Assembly: GCF_001542915.1 (NCBI RefSeq)
Contig: NZ_LNNH01000051.1
Location: forward strand, 1 to 64,000
DNA length: 64,000 bases
DNA from: Peribacillus simplex
GTDB lineage: Bacteria; Bacillota; Bacilli; Bacillales; DSM-1321
Reading direction: 5' to 3'
The notes under the pieces are model-generated. The model was not told the origin of the DNA and ran no database searches. It saw only the letters and a program-made list of their open reading frames with translations. Below, piece by piece: positions 8,787-17,307 of the stretch (the first letter of the stretch is position 1; each line of letters begins with the position of its first letter). The position numbers and the translations under genes were made by a program.

Positions 8787-9804
8787 ATTTTTCCTTTAAC
8801 TTGTTTAAATAGGCTAAAGCATCATCAAAGTTATCGACCGGGACAATTTTCATCTCCGTACCAATATCCTTCGCTGCTATAAGTGCATCTTCATAATTCG
8901 AGCCGTCTGCTCCGTTTTCGTTTGGGGCAAAGAAAATTTCCGCTCCAGACTTATCGGCAGCCACTATTTTTTGCTGGATTCCGCCAATCGGGCCGACTGT
9001 CCCATCATCCGACATCGTTCCTGTACCGGCTATATCGTAACCTTTCGTAAGATCTCCTTCCGTCAATTGATTATAAATTTCCAAGGAAAACATCAATCCT
9101 GCAGAAGGACCGCCTATTTGTTCAGAATCGATGGCGATCGCCGGCTTTGTTGTCACTTTTCGGTTGTCATCGAGTGAAATGCCTATGCCAACCCTGTTCG
9201 GATCATCTTTAAAAGGCTCCAAGGATAATACGGCTTTTTTCTCCGTCTCTTCCCGCTTATACACCAATTCTACCTTATCACCGGCTTTCTTTCCGTTAAT
9301 GTAGCCCATGAATTCTTGCGCAGATTTGAATTTAAGGTTATCGACCTGAATGATTTGGTCGCCCGCTTTCAGTTCCTTGGCAGCCGGCATTCCCTTAAGC
9401 ACGTCCAAAACATACACACCTAAATACTGATAATCTACTTCTTTCCCAGCTTTTTCATATGCTATCTGAATGGCATTATTTTTAGAACCATCCATTAAGT
9501 GCAATTGCCTAATGTTATATTCTTCATCCGTTTCATCTGCGCTCCTGATCGACGTTTCCGGATAAAGCTCCTGATATTTGCTCCATTTCGCCAGCAAATA
9601 GGAATAAATATTCGCCCTGCCCATCCTTACCGTAGTCAACATAAAGCTCCCTTTCGCTTCATCCCCGCCTGAAACCTCTATAATAGGCTCCAATTCCTTA
9701 GCCATCCCTGGTTTGGATACATAAAAAGGTAAAGAATAAAGTGCTGATGCTATGAGAAGTATAGCAACCACCAGGAAAGTGCGTACATACATTTTACGGT
9801 TCAT
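8785..9804 (-). CDS. ylbL: SepM/YlbL-family PDZ-Lon serine protease
   Basis: This 339-residue protein has one N-terminal membrane anchor (residues 5-27), a PDZ domain (about 120-200: GVYVLDVLKGMPAAKELKAG) and a C-terminal Lon-like protease domain. The catalytic serine is in SEQIGGPSAGLMFSLEIY and the expected lysine is downstream in the IQQKIVAADKSGAEIFFAP region. It corresponds to B. subtilis YlbL, a membrane protease; in streptococci SepM trims the competence pheromone. I chose the ATG at 9804, behind AAGGAG; a TTG six bases earlier is also possible. It overlaps the end of ylbK by 11 bases, so the two are translationally coupled. Confidence 0.9.
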   Translation of the reverse strand: MNRKMYVRTFLVVAILLIASALYSLPFYVSKPGMAKELEPIIEVSGGDEAKGSFMLTTVRMGRANIYSYLLAKWSKYQELYPETSIRSADETDEEYNIRQLHLMDGSKNNAIQIAYEKAGKEVDYQYLGVYVLDVLKGMPAAKELKAGDQIIQVDNLKFKSAQEFMGYINGKKAGDKVELVYKREETEKKAVLSLEPFKDDPNRVGIGISLDDNRKVTTKPAIAIDSEQIGGPSAGLMFSLEIYNQLTEGDLTKGYDIAGTGTMSDDGTVGPIGGIQQKIVAADKSGAEIFFAPNENGADGSNYEDALIAAKDIGTEMKIVPVDNFDDALAYLNKLKEK

Positions 9805-10591
9805 CTTCAAAGGACTCCTTCCAAGTAACAATGCTTTGTTTAATTTGATCGATCTTTCCTCTTGCTGCTTCTTCTCCAATACTAATTATTTCCTGTACGT
9901 TTGTAAATGATTTAGAACTGTATTTCTCGACCCTTGGACGTATCATGATATCTGAAGCAAATTCCCTGCTTTTAACAAGCTCCATCTGCAGGATATCCAA
10001 GCTTTGCATGATTACATCGTAGATGGAGTTTATCTCCATGTCCTGTTTCACATGGGCGACATCCACTCCGATTATGATGTCGGCCCCCATCTCCTTCACG
10101 ACAGAAACAGGAACCCTGTCAACGACCCCGCCATCGACAAGCAGCCTCTTGCCAATTCTTTCGGGAATGAATATTCCGGGAATCGAAATGCTCGCCCTGA
10201 CTGCAGGGGCGATGGGACCTTCTTGAAAAATGACCTTATCTCCCGTTTTTATATCAGTAGCGACAACAGCCACAGGAATATCGAGTTCTTCAAAATTCTT
10301 TCCATATGTAAATACCCTGATCAGATCCTTTGTTCGTTTCCCAGAAATGAAGCCCATTTTAGGAATCGTGAAATCCAAATAGTACTTTCGTTTGAATGCA
10401 CGAGACAGCTTATATAGGCGTTCGATGTCCGAACCTGCTCCATAAAAGGCCGCCACCATTGCCCCCATGCTGCTCCCGGCAATCATATCGATTGGAATTC
10501 CTTCTTGCTCCAATACCTTTATCACTCCAATATGTGCAAACCCCCTCGCTCCTCCCGATCCAAGAGCTAGCCCGACCTTTGGTTCCGACAA
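9794..10591 (-). CDS. ylbK: Patatin-like phospholipase YlbK
   Basis: This 265-residue protein is a patatin-type acyl hydrolase. GLALGSGGARGFAHIGVIKV (7-26) is the glycine-rich oxyanion loop, GSSMG places the nucleophile at about Ser41, and LLVDGGVVDRVPV near 170 gives the catalytic aspartate (DGG). Its physiological lipid substrate is unknown. The real start is the TTG at 10591, preceded by AGGGGGGATATCT, because similarity begins at SEPKVGLALGSGG. It is the upstream member of the ylbK-ylbL pair. Confidence 0.9.
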   Translation of the reverse strand: MSEPKVGLALGSGGARGFAHIGVIKVLEQEGIPIDMIAGSSMGAMVAAFYGAGSDIERLYKLSRAFKRKYYLDFTIPKMGFISGKRTKDLIRVFTYGKNFEELDIPVAVVATDIKTGDKVIFQEGPIAPAVRASISIPGIFIPERIGKRLLVDGGVVDRVPVSVVKEMGADIIIGVDVAHVKQDMEINSIYDVIMQSLDILQMELVKSREFASDIMIRPRVEKYSSKSFTNVQEIISIGEEAARGKIDQIKQSIVTWKESFEDEP

Positions 10592-10887
10592 AGATATCCC
10601 CCCTGTTGAAAAATATTGAAAATACAACTCATTCAAAGTTATGGTCTTAAACGGATTTATAGAAGCATATTATTTATATTGACAGTGAAACAAGCTTGGC
10701 GGAGAATGCATGTCCCGTGTGGTTTATGTGGTCATTGAATTTACAATGTACGATGTTGCCCATGTAGCCATGTGCATGCAGATCACATGGCATCCTGCAC
10801 TTTTCTTTTCTAGAAAAGAAAGTTCATATTTTATTATATACAAAATGGACTGCCCCTATTTAGTAACCTTCAAAAGGAGGCTGAATT

Positions 10888-12105
10888 TTGCTTAAATCAA
10901 AATCGAAAACAATACTGTTGGCCGCCTTCGTCACGATGCTGGCCGTCGGCTTGATCACCTTCCCCCAAGAATCCTTTGAAGCTTCCACAGGCGGGCTGAA
11001 TATGTGGTGGAAAATCGTTTTCCCTTCCCTTTTACCATTTTTGATTTTATCGGAGCTATTGATCAGTTTTGGAGTAGTGAAGTTTATCGGTGTCATGCTC
11101 GAACCATTCATGCGGCCCTTATTCCGTGTACCCGGAGTGGGCGGGTTCGTCTGGGCCATGGGACTTGCATCAGGGTTCCCTGCTGGTGCAAAATTCACGG
11201 TAAGGCTTCGCCAGGAGGAACAATTGACCCGCATTGAAGCTGAAAGACTCGTTTGTTTCACTAATTCATCCAATCCTTTGTTTTTGTTCGTTGCCGTTGC
11301 CGTAGGCTTTTTCCACAATCCTCATTTGGGGATCATCCTTGCACTCTCCCACTACCTGGGGAATTTTTGTGTAGGCATCATCATGCGTTTTTACCGGCGG
11401 AAAGAGGAAAAATCCCATCCGAAATCCATGACCAAGCTCCCCTCCATTAGACAAGCCTTTAGCGAGATGCACCGGACACGAATTAAGGAAACAAGACCCT
11501 TTGGCAGTTTGCTCGGAGACGCCGTACTCTCATCGATTCAAACCTTATTAATGATCGGAGGTTTCATCATTCTCTTTTCGGTAGTCAACAAGCTTCTGTT
11601 TCACATGAATATTACCGTACTGCTCGCAACATGGGTCGGAGGGGTATTACATATTGTTCATTTTCCGGATTCCTTAAGCCTCCCGTTCATTTCAGGAATG
11701 TTTGAAATGACGCTCGGTTCAAAGTTGACCAGCGCCGTCGGAAATGCGAGTCTTTTCCAACAGACAGTTATGACAAGCTTCATCCTAGCTTTCAACGGGT
11801 TCAGCATACAGGCACAGGTTGCCAGCATCATAGCATCGACCGACATTCGTTTCTTGCCGTTTTTCCTTGCCAGAGTAGCACATGGTTTTTTGGCATCGAT
11901 GATCACCGTCTTGCTTTGGGTACCATTCTATAGAGGCAATATGGATAGCGGCAGCCCGGTGCATGCCTTCCCAGTCAGCAATACAGGGGAACAGGCAAGC
12001 TCCCTATATCAATATATGATTGATTTCGGTCCGATCCTTACCCTGCTTTTTCTCGTCCTTTATATCATCATTTTCACGAAAAGGTTATTCAAAGGACTAT
12101 CATAA
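10888..12105 (+). CDS. ylbJ: Sporulation membrane protein YlbJ (SpoVV)
   Basis: This 405-residue integral membrane protein has about ten hydrophobic segments and two Gate/nucleoside-recognition-type repeats. WWKIVFPSLLPFLILSELL near 40 and GFSIQAQVASIIAS near 310 are typical, as is GLASGFPAGAKFTVRL near 91. In B. subtilis YlbJ/SpoVV is made in the mother cell and is needed to move dipicolinic acid towards the forespore. The start is a TTG behind AAAGGAGG. It is divergent from ylbK. I did not find a convincing sigma-E promoter in the 296 bases between them. Confidence 0.92.
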   Translation: MLKSKSKTILLAAFVTMLAVGLITFPQESFEASTGGLNMWWKIVFPSLLPFLILSELLISFGVVKFIGVMLEPFMRPLFRVPGVGGFVWAMGLASGFPAGAKFTVRLRQEEQLTRIEAERLVCFTNSSNPLFLFVAVAVGFFHNPHLGIILALSHYLGNFCVGIIMRFYRRKEEKSHPKSMTKLPSIRQAFSEMHRTRIKETRPFGSLLGDAVLSSIQTLLMIGGFIILFSVVNKLLFHMNITVLLATWVGGVLHIVHFPDSLSLPFISGMFEMTLGSKLTSAVGNASLFQQTVMTSFILAFNGFSIQAQVASIIASTDIRFLPFFLARVAHGFLASMITVLLWVPFYRGNMDSGSPVHAFPVSNTGEQASSLYQYMIDFGPILTLLFLVLYIIIFTKRLFKGLS

Positions 12106-12109
12106 ACAG

Positions 12110-12147
12110 AAAAAAGAGCATTGCGCGGCTGGCAATGCTCTTTTTTT
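12110..12147. terminator. Bidirectional terminator between ylbJ and coaD
   Basis: The 10-bp stem AGAGCATTGC / GCAATGCTCT is flanked by an A-run and TTTTTTT. Confidence 0.88.
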
Positions 12148-12153
12148 CTGTTT

Positions 12154-12639
<486 letters not shown>

Positions 12640-13215
12640 TCATAGTTCCCCCTGTTCGTGTACGTTTCCCCAGTGATATATCGTAACAGCAATGACGCCA
12701 TACACTTCTTTCCGCTTAACGGTAAAGCCGGCAACACTTTCCGGCAACGTAACGTCATGTCCATGTTCACAAACGATATACCCCATATCGCTCAGTAATC
12801 GGTATTTATGTATTTCTTCCAAAATTTCCACTAGCTTTTGTTTCTTATACGGCGGATCAAGAAAAATTAACTCAAACGCCATTTCCCTCTTGACCAAGGC
12901 TTTCAAAGCACGCTCTGAATCATTTTTATAAACTTCTGCACGGTCTGTAAACTTACATAGCTCCAAATTGGATTTAACCGTTTGATTTGCTTTAAAGTCG
13001 CGATCGACAAATATGGCTTTATCCATGCCCCTGCTTAACGCTTCAATTCCAAGGCCGCCGCTACCTGCAAACAAATCGAGGACTAAACCTCCTTCGAAAT
13101 AAGGTCCAATCATATTAAAGATGGATTCCTTCACTTTATCCGTAGTCGGCCGGGTTCCTGTACCCGGTACAGCCTTAAGTGGTCTTCCTTTACAAATACC
13201 GGAAACGACCCTCAT
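12640..13215 (-). CDS. rsmD: 16S rRNA (guanine(966)-N(2))-methyltransferase RsmD
   Basis: This 191-residue protein methylates a guanine of 16S rRNA (G966 in E. coli numbering) with S-adenosylmethionine. It shows MRVVSGICKGRPLKA at the start, the SAM-binding motif VLDLFAGSGGLGIEALSRG near 45 and the catalytic DPPY motif in ELIFLDPPYKKQK near 120. It corresponds to YlbH. I chose the ATG at 13215, which has GGTGAGA at suitable spacing; ATG 13218 is equally possible. The csfG RNA is transcribed away from it on the other strand. Confidence 0.94.
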   Translation of the reverse strand: MRVVSGICKGRPLKAVPGTGTRPTTDKVKESIFNMIGPYFEGGLVLDLFAGSGGLGIEALSRGMDKAIFVDRDFKANQTVKSNLELCKFTDRAEVYKNDSERALKALVKREMAFELIFLDPPYKKQKLVEILEEIHKYRLLSDMGYIVCEHGHDVTLPESVAGFTVKRKEVYGVIAVTIYHWGNVHEQGEL

Positions 13216-13367
13216 CATTCTCACCACATTTTATGACAAATTTCTGTTACTTTCCTATCCTAACATATTCGAAAAAGCAAGCCAATATTTAATACGATTC
13301 CTCATGGCGCGATGGGCTTCCCTTTTGGTTTCCTCTGGAGGACAAATTTACAAATCTCATTCATTTT

Positions 13368-13396
13368 GAATAAGATAACAAATTTTGGTCATAATA
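13368..13396 (+). promoter_or_regulatory. Sigma-F/sigma-G type promoter of csfG
   Basis: GAATAA (13368-13373) and CATAATA (13390-13396) fit the forespore consensus GHATR and CATNHTA, with 17 bases between GAATA and CATAATA. The expected start point is near 13404. Confidence 0.8.
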
Positions 13397-13403
13397 AGAA
13401 TAA

Positions 13404-13550
13404 CAACATTCCTTTTTAGGTGTTGTTGCCAACCGCGGAGAAGGCTTACGTTTCCCCATAAGTTCTTCCTCCGGTTTCTCCTCTCCCTTTGCCTTCTGGT
13501 CCATAGTTAGACATAGAAGGACCCTGCAAATTTTTTGCAGGGCTTTTTTT
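13404..13550 (+). ncRNA. csfG: CsfG forespore small RNA
   Basis: No gene lies between rsmD (ylbH) and the next plus-strand gene, but a forespore-type promoter and a strong intrinsic terminator (CCCTGCAAA / TTTTTTGCAGGG, T-run to 13550) delimit a transcript of about 147 bases. In B. subtilis the forespore small RNA CsfG occupies exactly the ylbG-ylbH gap and is conserved among spore formers. The RNA here is rich in C and U (CTTCCTCCGG, TCTCCTCTCCC), which could pair with ribosome-binding sites; that is inference. The 5' end is estimated from the promoter. Confidence 0.78.
13522..13550 (+). terminator. Terminator of csfG
   Basis: CCCTGCAAA pairs with TTTGCAGGG and is followed by CTTTTTTT. Confidence 0.9.
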
Positions 13551-13662
13551 ATGTACCGATTAAACCAATCATCTCTTGTCATGATTCAACATAAGTTGTC
13601 CTTCTCTTTTAAGGAGGAAAATGATAAAGTAATGAATAATAAGCAAGTTAGGAGAGGTTTAA

Positions 13663-14052
13663 TTGATTCAACGTTTTATTGAACTTGGACAAGGACATTC
13701 TGATATATATGAATTGCTCGAGGTAGGGCGCAACCAAAAACATCGTGTCATCAGGCTTTTGGCGCTGCATACAACCATAAACGATAAACAGGTAACCTCC
13801 ATGGTCATCGTTATGCAGCCTACGGATCCCGGTAAATTCCAACCGCTTTATATTTGCCGTGAAGGTATACCGAATCCGCATATCACCAAAAATAAACGCT
13901 ATGAGCTTTTTGAGAACTTGGCTGAGGAGCTCGATAAACCGATCATCGAAATCGATGTGAAATCCTCGGTGCTTTTTGCAGAAACCGAGCTCTACTACCA
14001 GCACTTAATCGGCATTTTGCGAATGAATAGATACCTTCCTCCATTGGGCTAA
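13663..14052 (+). CDS. Conserved Bacillaceae protein (DUF7147-like)
   Basis: This 129-residue soluble protein has no transmembrane segment or signal peptide. It is alpha/beta in look, with PTDPGKFQPLYICREGIPN in the middle and the highly polar block ITKNKRYELFENLAEELDKP after it. I recall relatives in Bacillus cereus and Peribacillus beside ylbG, sometimes mislabelled methylthioribose kinase; no kinase motif is visible, so I do not give it that function. The start is a TTG behind GGAGAGG. It lies directly downstream of csfG and is terminated by the hairpin at 14053-14084. Confidence 0.75.
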   Translation: MIQRFIELGQGHSDIYELLEVGRNQKHRVIRLLALHTTINDKQVTSMVIVMQPTDPGKFQPLYICREGIPNPHITKNKRYELFENLAEELDKPIIEIDVKSSVLFAETELYYQHLIGILRMNRYLPPLG

Positions 14053-14084
14053 AAAAAACTGACTCTTTTTGAGTCAGTTTTTTT
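14053..14084. terminator. Bidirectional terminator between the DUF7147-like gene and ylbG
   Basis: AAAAACTGACTC / GAGTCAGTTTTT with a T loop forms a symmetric hairpin between convergent genes. Confidence 0.88.
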
Positions 14085-14359
14085 CAAATCCCCATCTTAT
14101 AATCATATTCCTTCGCCTTATCCGGTTTGGAGTTTTCGTATTCCACCTTCAAGAATGGCTTATAAGAGAGGTCCACTTTTTTTACGAACGAATAATTGTT
14201 CAGCTTTTCCACTAAGGGCTCCACCTCATCCATATTCGTATATAGGACCACATATTTCAGTTTTTTCGAAACATAATGGATATTTCCAAATTTCCTAAGC
14301 ATTTTCGCTTGTTTTAATGTATGTAAATAGACGATGATTCCTTGTCTCGCTCCAAGCAT
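14084..14359 (-). CDS. ylbG: DUF2129 protein YlbG
   Basis: This 91-residue protein closely matches YlbG (UPF0298/DUF2129). [20 protein letters not shown] at the start, [18 protein letters not shown] in the middle and KEYDYKMGI at the end are family signatures. The fold is predicted to be a small ferredoxin-like alpha/beta domain, and the function is unknown. The ATG has AAAGGGAG upstream. It sits two genes away from ricF, as in B. subtilis. Confidence 0.92.
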   Translation of the reverse strand: MLGARQGIIVYLHTLKQAKMLRKFGNIHYVSKKLKYVVLYTNMDEVEPLVEKLNNYSFVKKVDLSYKPFLKVEYENSKPDKAKEYDYKMGI

Positions 14360-14495
14360 ATCTCAATAACTCCCTTTTATAAAGGTTTTAACTAAGTGTA
14401 GCATAGCAGAATCTTTACTTTCAACCAAGAAAAAGATTATAAACGAAATTCTCTCACTATTATGAATATAATTACTGGAAGGGAGCTCAAAAAAA

Positions 14496-14819
14496 ATGGA
14501 TTTAGATCAAATTTGGCATCAATTTATCGTTCACCTTCTGGCTAATGATGAAATTACCGAAGCGTCGGTAAAGAAGTTCACCGGCATCCCCTTTATATAT
14601 ATCCATTACCAATCACCGGAAAAGGATGAAGGGTTGCTTTTTTTCCTCATAAAAAAGGCTGCGAGCCATTCGATGCGCGGCAAGCAGCTCCATTGTGAAA
14701 CCATTTTCGTCAGGCAGGAAGAGCAGGTATATGTATTCCGCCATCGTTTTTTTGTCCCGCAGAAAAAGATGTTTTGCTGCGGAAATCTTTGTCCGGATTG
14801 TATCCTTTTTCGCAGTTGA
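14496..14819 (+). CDS. Uncharacterised small protein with a C-terminal cysteine cluster
   Basis: I do not recognise this 107-residue protein. It is soluble and ends FCCGNLCPDCILFRS, giving four cysteines within about nine residues in a CCxxxCxxC arrangement suited to metal or Fe-S binding. The ATG at 14496 has a clear GGAAGGGAG site, and the coding frame runs on the strand opposite to ylbG and ricF, between them. The strong ribosome site and the cysteine motif make it a likely real gene. It has no counterpart at this place in B. subtilis. Confidence 0.65.
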   Translation: MDLDQIWHQFIVHLLANDEITEASVKKFTGIPFIYIHYQSPEKDEGLLFFLIKKAASHSMRGKQLHCETIFVRQEEQVYVFRHRFFVPQKKMFCCGNLCPDCILFRS

Positions 14820-14846
14820 CCGCTTCCCTAAGGTTCTGCACATGGA

Positions 14847-14893
14847 AAAGCCACCGGACTCCGAGAAAACTAGCGAATTCCGATGGCTTTAAT
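14847..14893 (+). terminator. Possible terminator after the cysteine-cluster gene
   Basis: AAAGCCACCGGA can pair with TCCGATGGCTTT with one mismatch. The T-run is only three bases, so efficient termination is uncertain. Confidence 0.4.
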
Positions 14894-14940
14894 GCACTGC
14901 GTCAAAGCCGGCCAACCAGCAAACCTTTAGGTTCGACTAG

Positions 14941-15390
14941 TTAGGCAGAGCACCCGCAGCTTCCTCCAGTGCCACAGCTTCCGGTTGAACACCCACCCGA
15001 AGAGACAAAAAATGGATTGCCCGCAGGCGTTTTGACTTGCTCCGAAACCGCGCGGCCGATCCTTCCGCTGATTTCATCAAGAACGGATTGCAGTTCGGTC
15101 TCCGCCCTTTTGAAATCGGCAACGGTAGAGTGCATATCCATATCCCGTTTTGCCTCTCTCGTTTCTAAGTTGATGCGTTTATAATCCGGATGATATTTAC
15201 CGAACCTTTGGACATCCTCGAATAGATCCTTCAAAGAAGTGAACTTCGAGATTTTTTGCTGTGCCTCTTTGTCGCTCTGTAATTTATATAAACTAAGGAG
15301 ATATTCTTCTCCTATTTCAGAATGAAGGATCATTTCAGCTAATCCATCAGCCTGTTGCAGAATGTCGATGATTTCCATAGTAGCAAGCAT
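14941..15390 (-). CDS. ricF: RicF (YlbF), subunit of the RicAFT RNA-maturation complex
   Basis: This 149-residue protein is the same length as B. subtilis YlbF/RicF. With RicA (YmcA) and RicT (YaaT) it forms a complex that binds Fe-S clusters and directs RNase Y processing, and it is needed for biofilm formation, competence and sporulation. The conserved core DVQRFGKYHPDYKRINLETR and KRAETELQSVLDEIS is present, and the tail CSTGSCGTGGSCGCSA supplies the cluster-ligand cysteines. The start is the ATG at 15390, with GGAGGTGAG upstream; an earlier ATG at 15414 lacks such a site. Confidence 0.94.
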   Translation of the reverse strand: MLATMEIIDILQQADGLAEMILHSEIGEEYLLSLYKLQSDKEAQQKISKFTSLKDLFEDVQRFGKYHPDYKRINLETREAKRDMDMHSTVADFKRAETELQSVLDEISGRIGRAVSEQVKTPAGNPFFVSSGGCSTGSCGTGGSCGCSA

Positions 15391-15450
15391 TAACAAGCTC
15401 ACCTCCACCTTCATTTTACCATTACTCCCTTACAGATGCTAATGGTTTAA

Positions 15451-15876
15451 TTAGAGCGAAGAAGTGATATGTACCTCAAACTCTTTTTGCAGTCCCGTTT
15501 TCTTTCCAGAACCATTCAATATCTCAAGCTTCATTTTATGCCTGCCACTCGGGACATCCTTTACAATAAATGCTGCCGTTTTCATATCGACTTTTTTATC
15601 ATTATCAATATATACGGACACCGTTGCCGCATTTTCACCATTCTCGTTTGAAAAACCATAGTTTTTCAAGTAGCACTCTACATAAACGGCGTTGCCCTTT
15701 ACAAACGTTTTCACCCGAAAATCCTCATCTGAATTTCGAATGCTTGATACAGTGGTGGCAGCTTTTAGGGTTGATACATCCTGTATAGCCATTTTTGCAT
15801 TTTCAGGTTCGGGTATTTTCTTGCCACAACCCGCCACTGCCATCAACACTGCTAGACCGACAATCAATTTTCTCAT
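15451..15876 (-). CDS. Uncharacterised lipoprotein between ricF and ylbE
   Basis: The 141-residue product has a lipoprotein signal: a short basic start MRKLIVGLAVLMAVAG and a lipobox AVAGC, placing the lipidated cysteine near residue 17. The mature part is predicted to be an all-beta, Ig-like domain (AVYVECYLKNYGFSNENGEN, GRHKMKLEILNGSGKK). I do not recognise a family. The ATG has AAAGGGGGAC upstream. It stands where B. subtilis has ricF directly after ylbE, so it is an insertion typical of this lineage. It should be anchored on the outer face of the membrane. Confidence 0.75.
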   Translation of the reverse strand: MRKLIVGLAVLMAVAGCGKKIPEPENAKMAIQDVSTLKAATTVSSIRNSDEDFRVKTFVKGNAVYVECYLKNYGFSNENGENAATVSVYIDNDKKVDMKTAAFIVKDVPSGRHKMKLEILNGSGKKTGLQKEFEVHITSSL

Positions 15877-15936
15877 ACCATCGTCCCCCTTTTGCCTTTA
15901 TTGTTAGCAAAACGGAGTAAATTACTCTTTTTTTCT

Positions 15937-16179
15937 TCATTCACCGGGAGCGTTCATGGCTTGAAACATATGAAGCATCATCGAGGCAACCTGAACGCTT
16001 TCGGAAAATTTAGAAACACGATGAGGAATCGACTTCTCGAAATAATATTTAGCCTCAGTTTCGAAAACATCCACTTCATGAGGATTACGCATTAATCTTT
16101 TGTACCAAGCAGGTTGAACTCTCAAGTAATTTCGCATATCTTCATTCGTTTGAATGAATTCATATATATTTTGACGCAT
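15937..16179 (-). CDS. ylbE: YlbE-like protein
   Basis: This 80-residue, mostly helical cytoplasmic protein matches YlbE: LRVQPAWYKRLMRNPHEVDVF and KSIPHRVSKFSESVQVASMM are the characteristic blocks. Its function is unknown. I chose the ATG at 16179, preceded by AAGGAGGG; the TTG one codon earlier is not needed. It lies 12 bases behind ylbD, so the two probably share a message. Confidence 0.88.
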   Translation of the reverse strand: MRQNIYEFIQTNEDMRNYLRVQPAWYKRLMRNPHEVDVFETEAKYYFEKSIPHRVSKFSESVQVASMMLHMFQAMNAPGE

Positions 16180-16191
16180 CAAAATCCCTCC

Positions 16192-16623
16192 TTAATCTTT
16201 TGTGAATAAAAAAGGGTTGGTTCTCTGCTCTTTTTCTTTTGCAGGAGGGCTCGATTCACCCCCTGATTTATTTCCCTGAAAAGCAGATAGAACTCCTTGG
16301 ATGGCTCCGATCGCCTGGTTGGCATTCACAATATATTGTTGAATCTGCCCCATATCCATATTTTTGACTGCACTCATTATCGTACCGATCAACTCCGTAC
16401 TTTCTTCCTTTTCCACCGGCTGTGTTGGAGATCCTGCATTCACAACAGGTTGATTCATGCCGACTTCAGCCTGCCAGCGCGGATGATCCTCACCGAGTAA
16501 ATACCATTCCTCAAAAAGTTCCTGCCATGTTGCTTGCTTGTTTCTCACTTCATTCACTAAATAAGGGTGCTTCTTGACAAACTCCCTAAATCCATCCACG
16601 GAGGGGCGCTTTTTTTTTGCCAT
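16192..16623 (-). CDS. ylbD: Spore coat-associated protein YlbD
   Basis: This 143-residue protein starts MAKKKRPSVDGFREFVKKHP and continues WQELFEEWYLLGEDHPRW, which is the YlbD family signature. B. subtilis YlbD has been reported as a spore coat component. A glutamine- and alanine-rich helix (MDMGQIQQYIVNANQAIGAIQGVLSAF region) and a polar tail follow. The ATG at 16623 is chosen because GAGGTGAG lies five bases upstream and similarity begins there. Confidence 0.87.
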   Translation of the reverse strand: MAKKKRPSVDGFREFVKKHPYLVNEVRNKQATWQELFEEWYLLGEDHPRWQAEVGMNQPVVNAGSPTQPVEKEESTELIGTIMSAVKNMDMGQIQQYIVNANQAIGAIQGVLSAFQGNKSGGESSPPAKEKEQRTNPFLFTKD

Positions 16624-16759
16624 TACTCTCACCTCACACTTAGACATCGCCTATTTCACCATATGCAACAGGGAAATAAAAAGTGCATCGCTCCCTTTTC
16701 TACTGTCATTCATTTTCTTTATAGTATAATATAGGTAAAGGAATGAAGGAGGGAATTCC

Positions 16760-17269
16760 ATGATGGATTCAGGTGATGTGATCAGAGAATTTCAAAAGCT
16801 GGCAGAGTCAGCGGATGCAACAGAGTTATCCATTTTATCCGGATTAATCTCCGGACTAAAAGCAAGAAGGGAGCAAAGGAAATATTCCTATATTTCCAGC
16901 CTGCTCCAGTTAAATAAGAATATATGCACCGACGGGACGAGACTTACGATGACCATGCCCAACACGCCTCTTGTACATAATGAATTGAACATTACCCATG
17001 GAGGCATGATAGCCACTCTTATTGATACGGCCATGGGGACGCTGGCAAGCTCGACCGTTCCAAAAGGCCATGCAACGGTGACTACGGATATCCAGGTCAG
17101 ATATGTTAAACCAGCCATCGGTGATTCATTGACATGCACATGCGAATTAATCCATACCGGAAGCAAAACGATCATCATCGTGGGGAAGGTCCACCGTGAT
17201 GATGGGGAACTGTGTGCTGTATCCACGGGAAATTTTTTCATCTTGAAAATGCAAGATGCCAGAAAATGA
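16760..17269 (+). CDS. PaaI/YbgC-type hotdog-fold acyl-CoA thioesterase
   Basis: This 169-residue protein has an N-terminal helical extension and a hotdog domain. NELNITHGGMIATLIDTAMG (76-95) is the PaaI-type catalytic helix, with the conserved HGG and the acidic D. ATVTTDIQVRYVKPAIGDSL follows as the substrate strand and HTGSKTIIIVGKVHRDDGEL completes the sheet. It should hydrolyse an acyl-CoA, but the acyl group cannot be read from sequence. The ATG has AAGGAGGG upstream. It is convergent with ylbC and ends at the terminator at 17268-17307. Confidence 0.87.
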   Translation: MMDSGDVIREFQKLAESADATELSILSGLISGLKARREQRKYSYISSLLQLNKNICTDGTRLTMTMPNTPLVHNELNITHGGMIATLIDTAMGTLASSTVPKGHATVTTDIQVRYVKPAIGDSLTCTCELIHTGSKTIIIVGKVHRDDGELCAVSTGNFFILKMQDARK

Positions 17270-17307
17270 AAAACGGACCCATTGCGGATCCGTTTTGTTA
17301 TTTTTTT
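17268..17307. terminator. Terminator between the thioesterase gene and ylbC
   Basis: AAACGGA pairs with TCCGTTT across the loop and is followed by a T-rich stretch on the plus strand. Confidence 0.72.

Noticed and set aside
10710-10895. 61-residue frame upstream of ylbJ
   Set aside because: It runs through the ylbJ ribosome site and its composition is not convincing.
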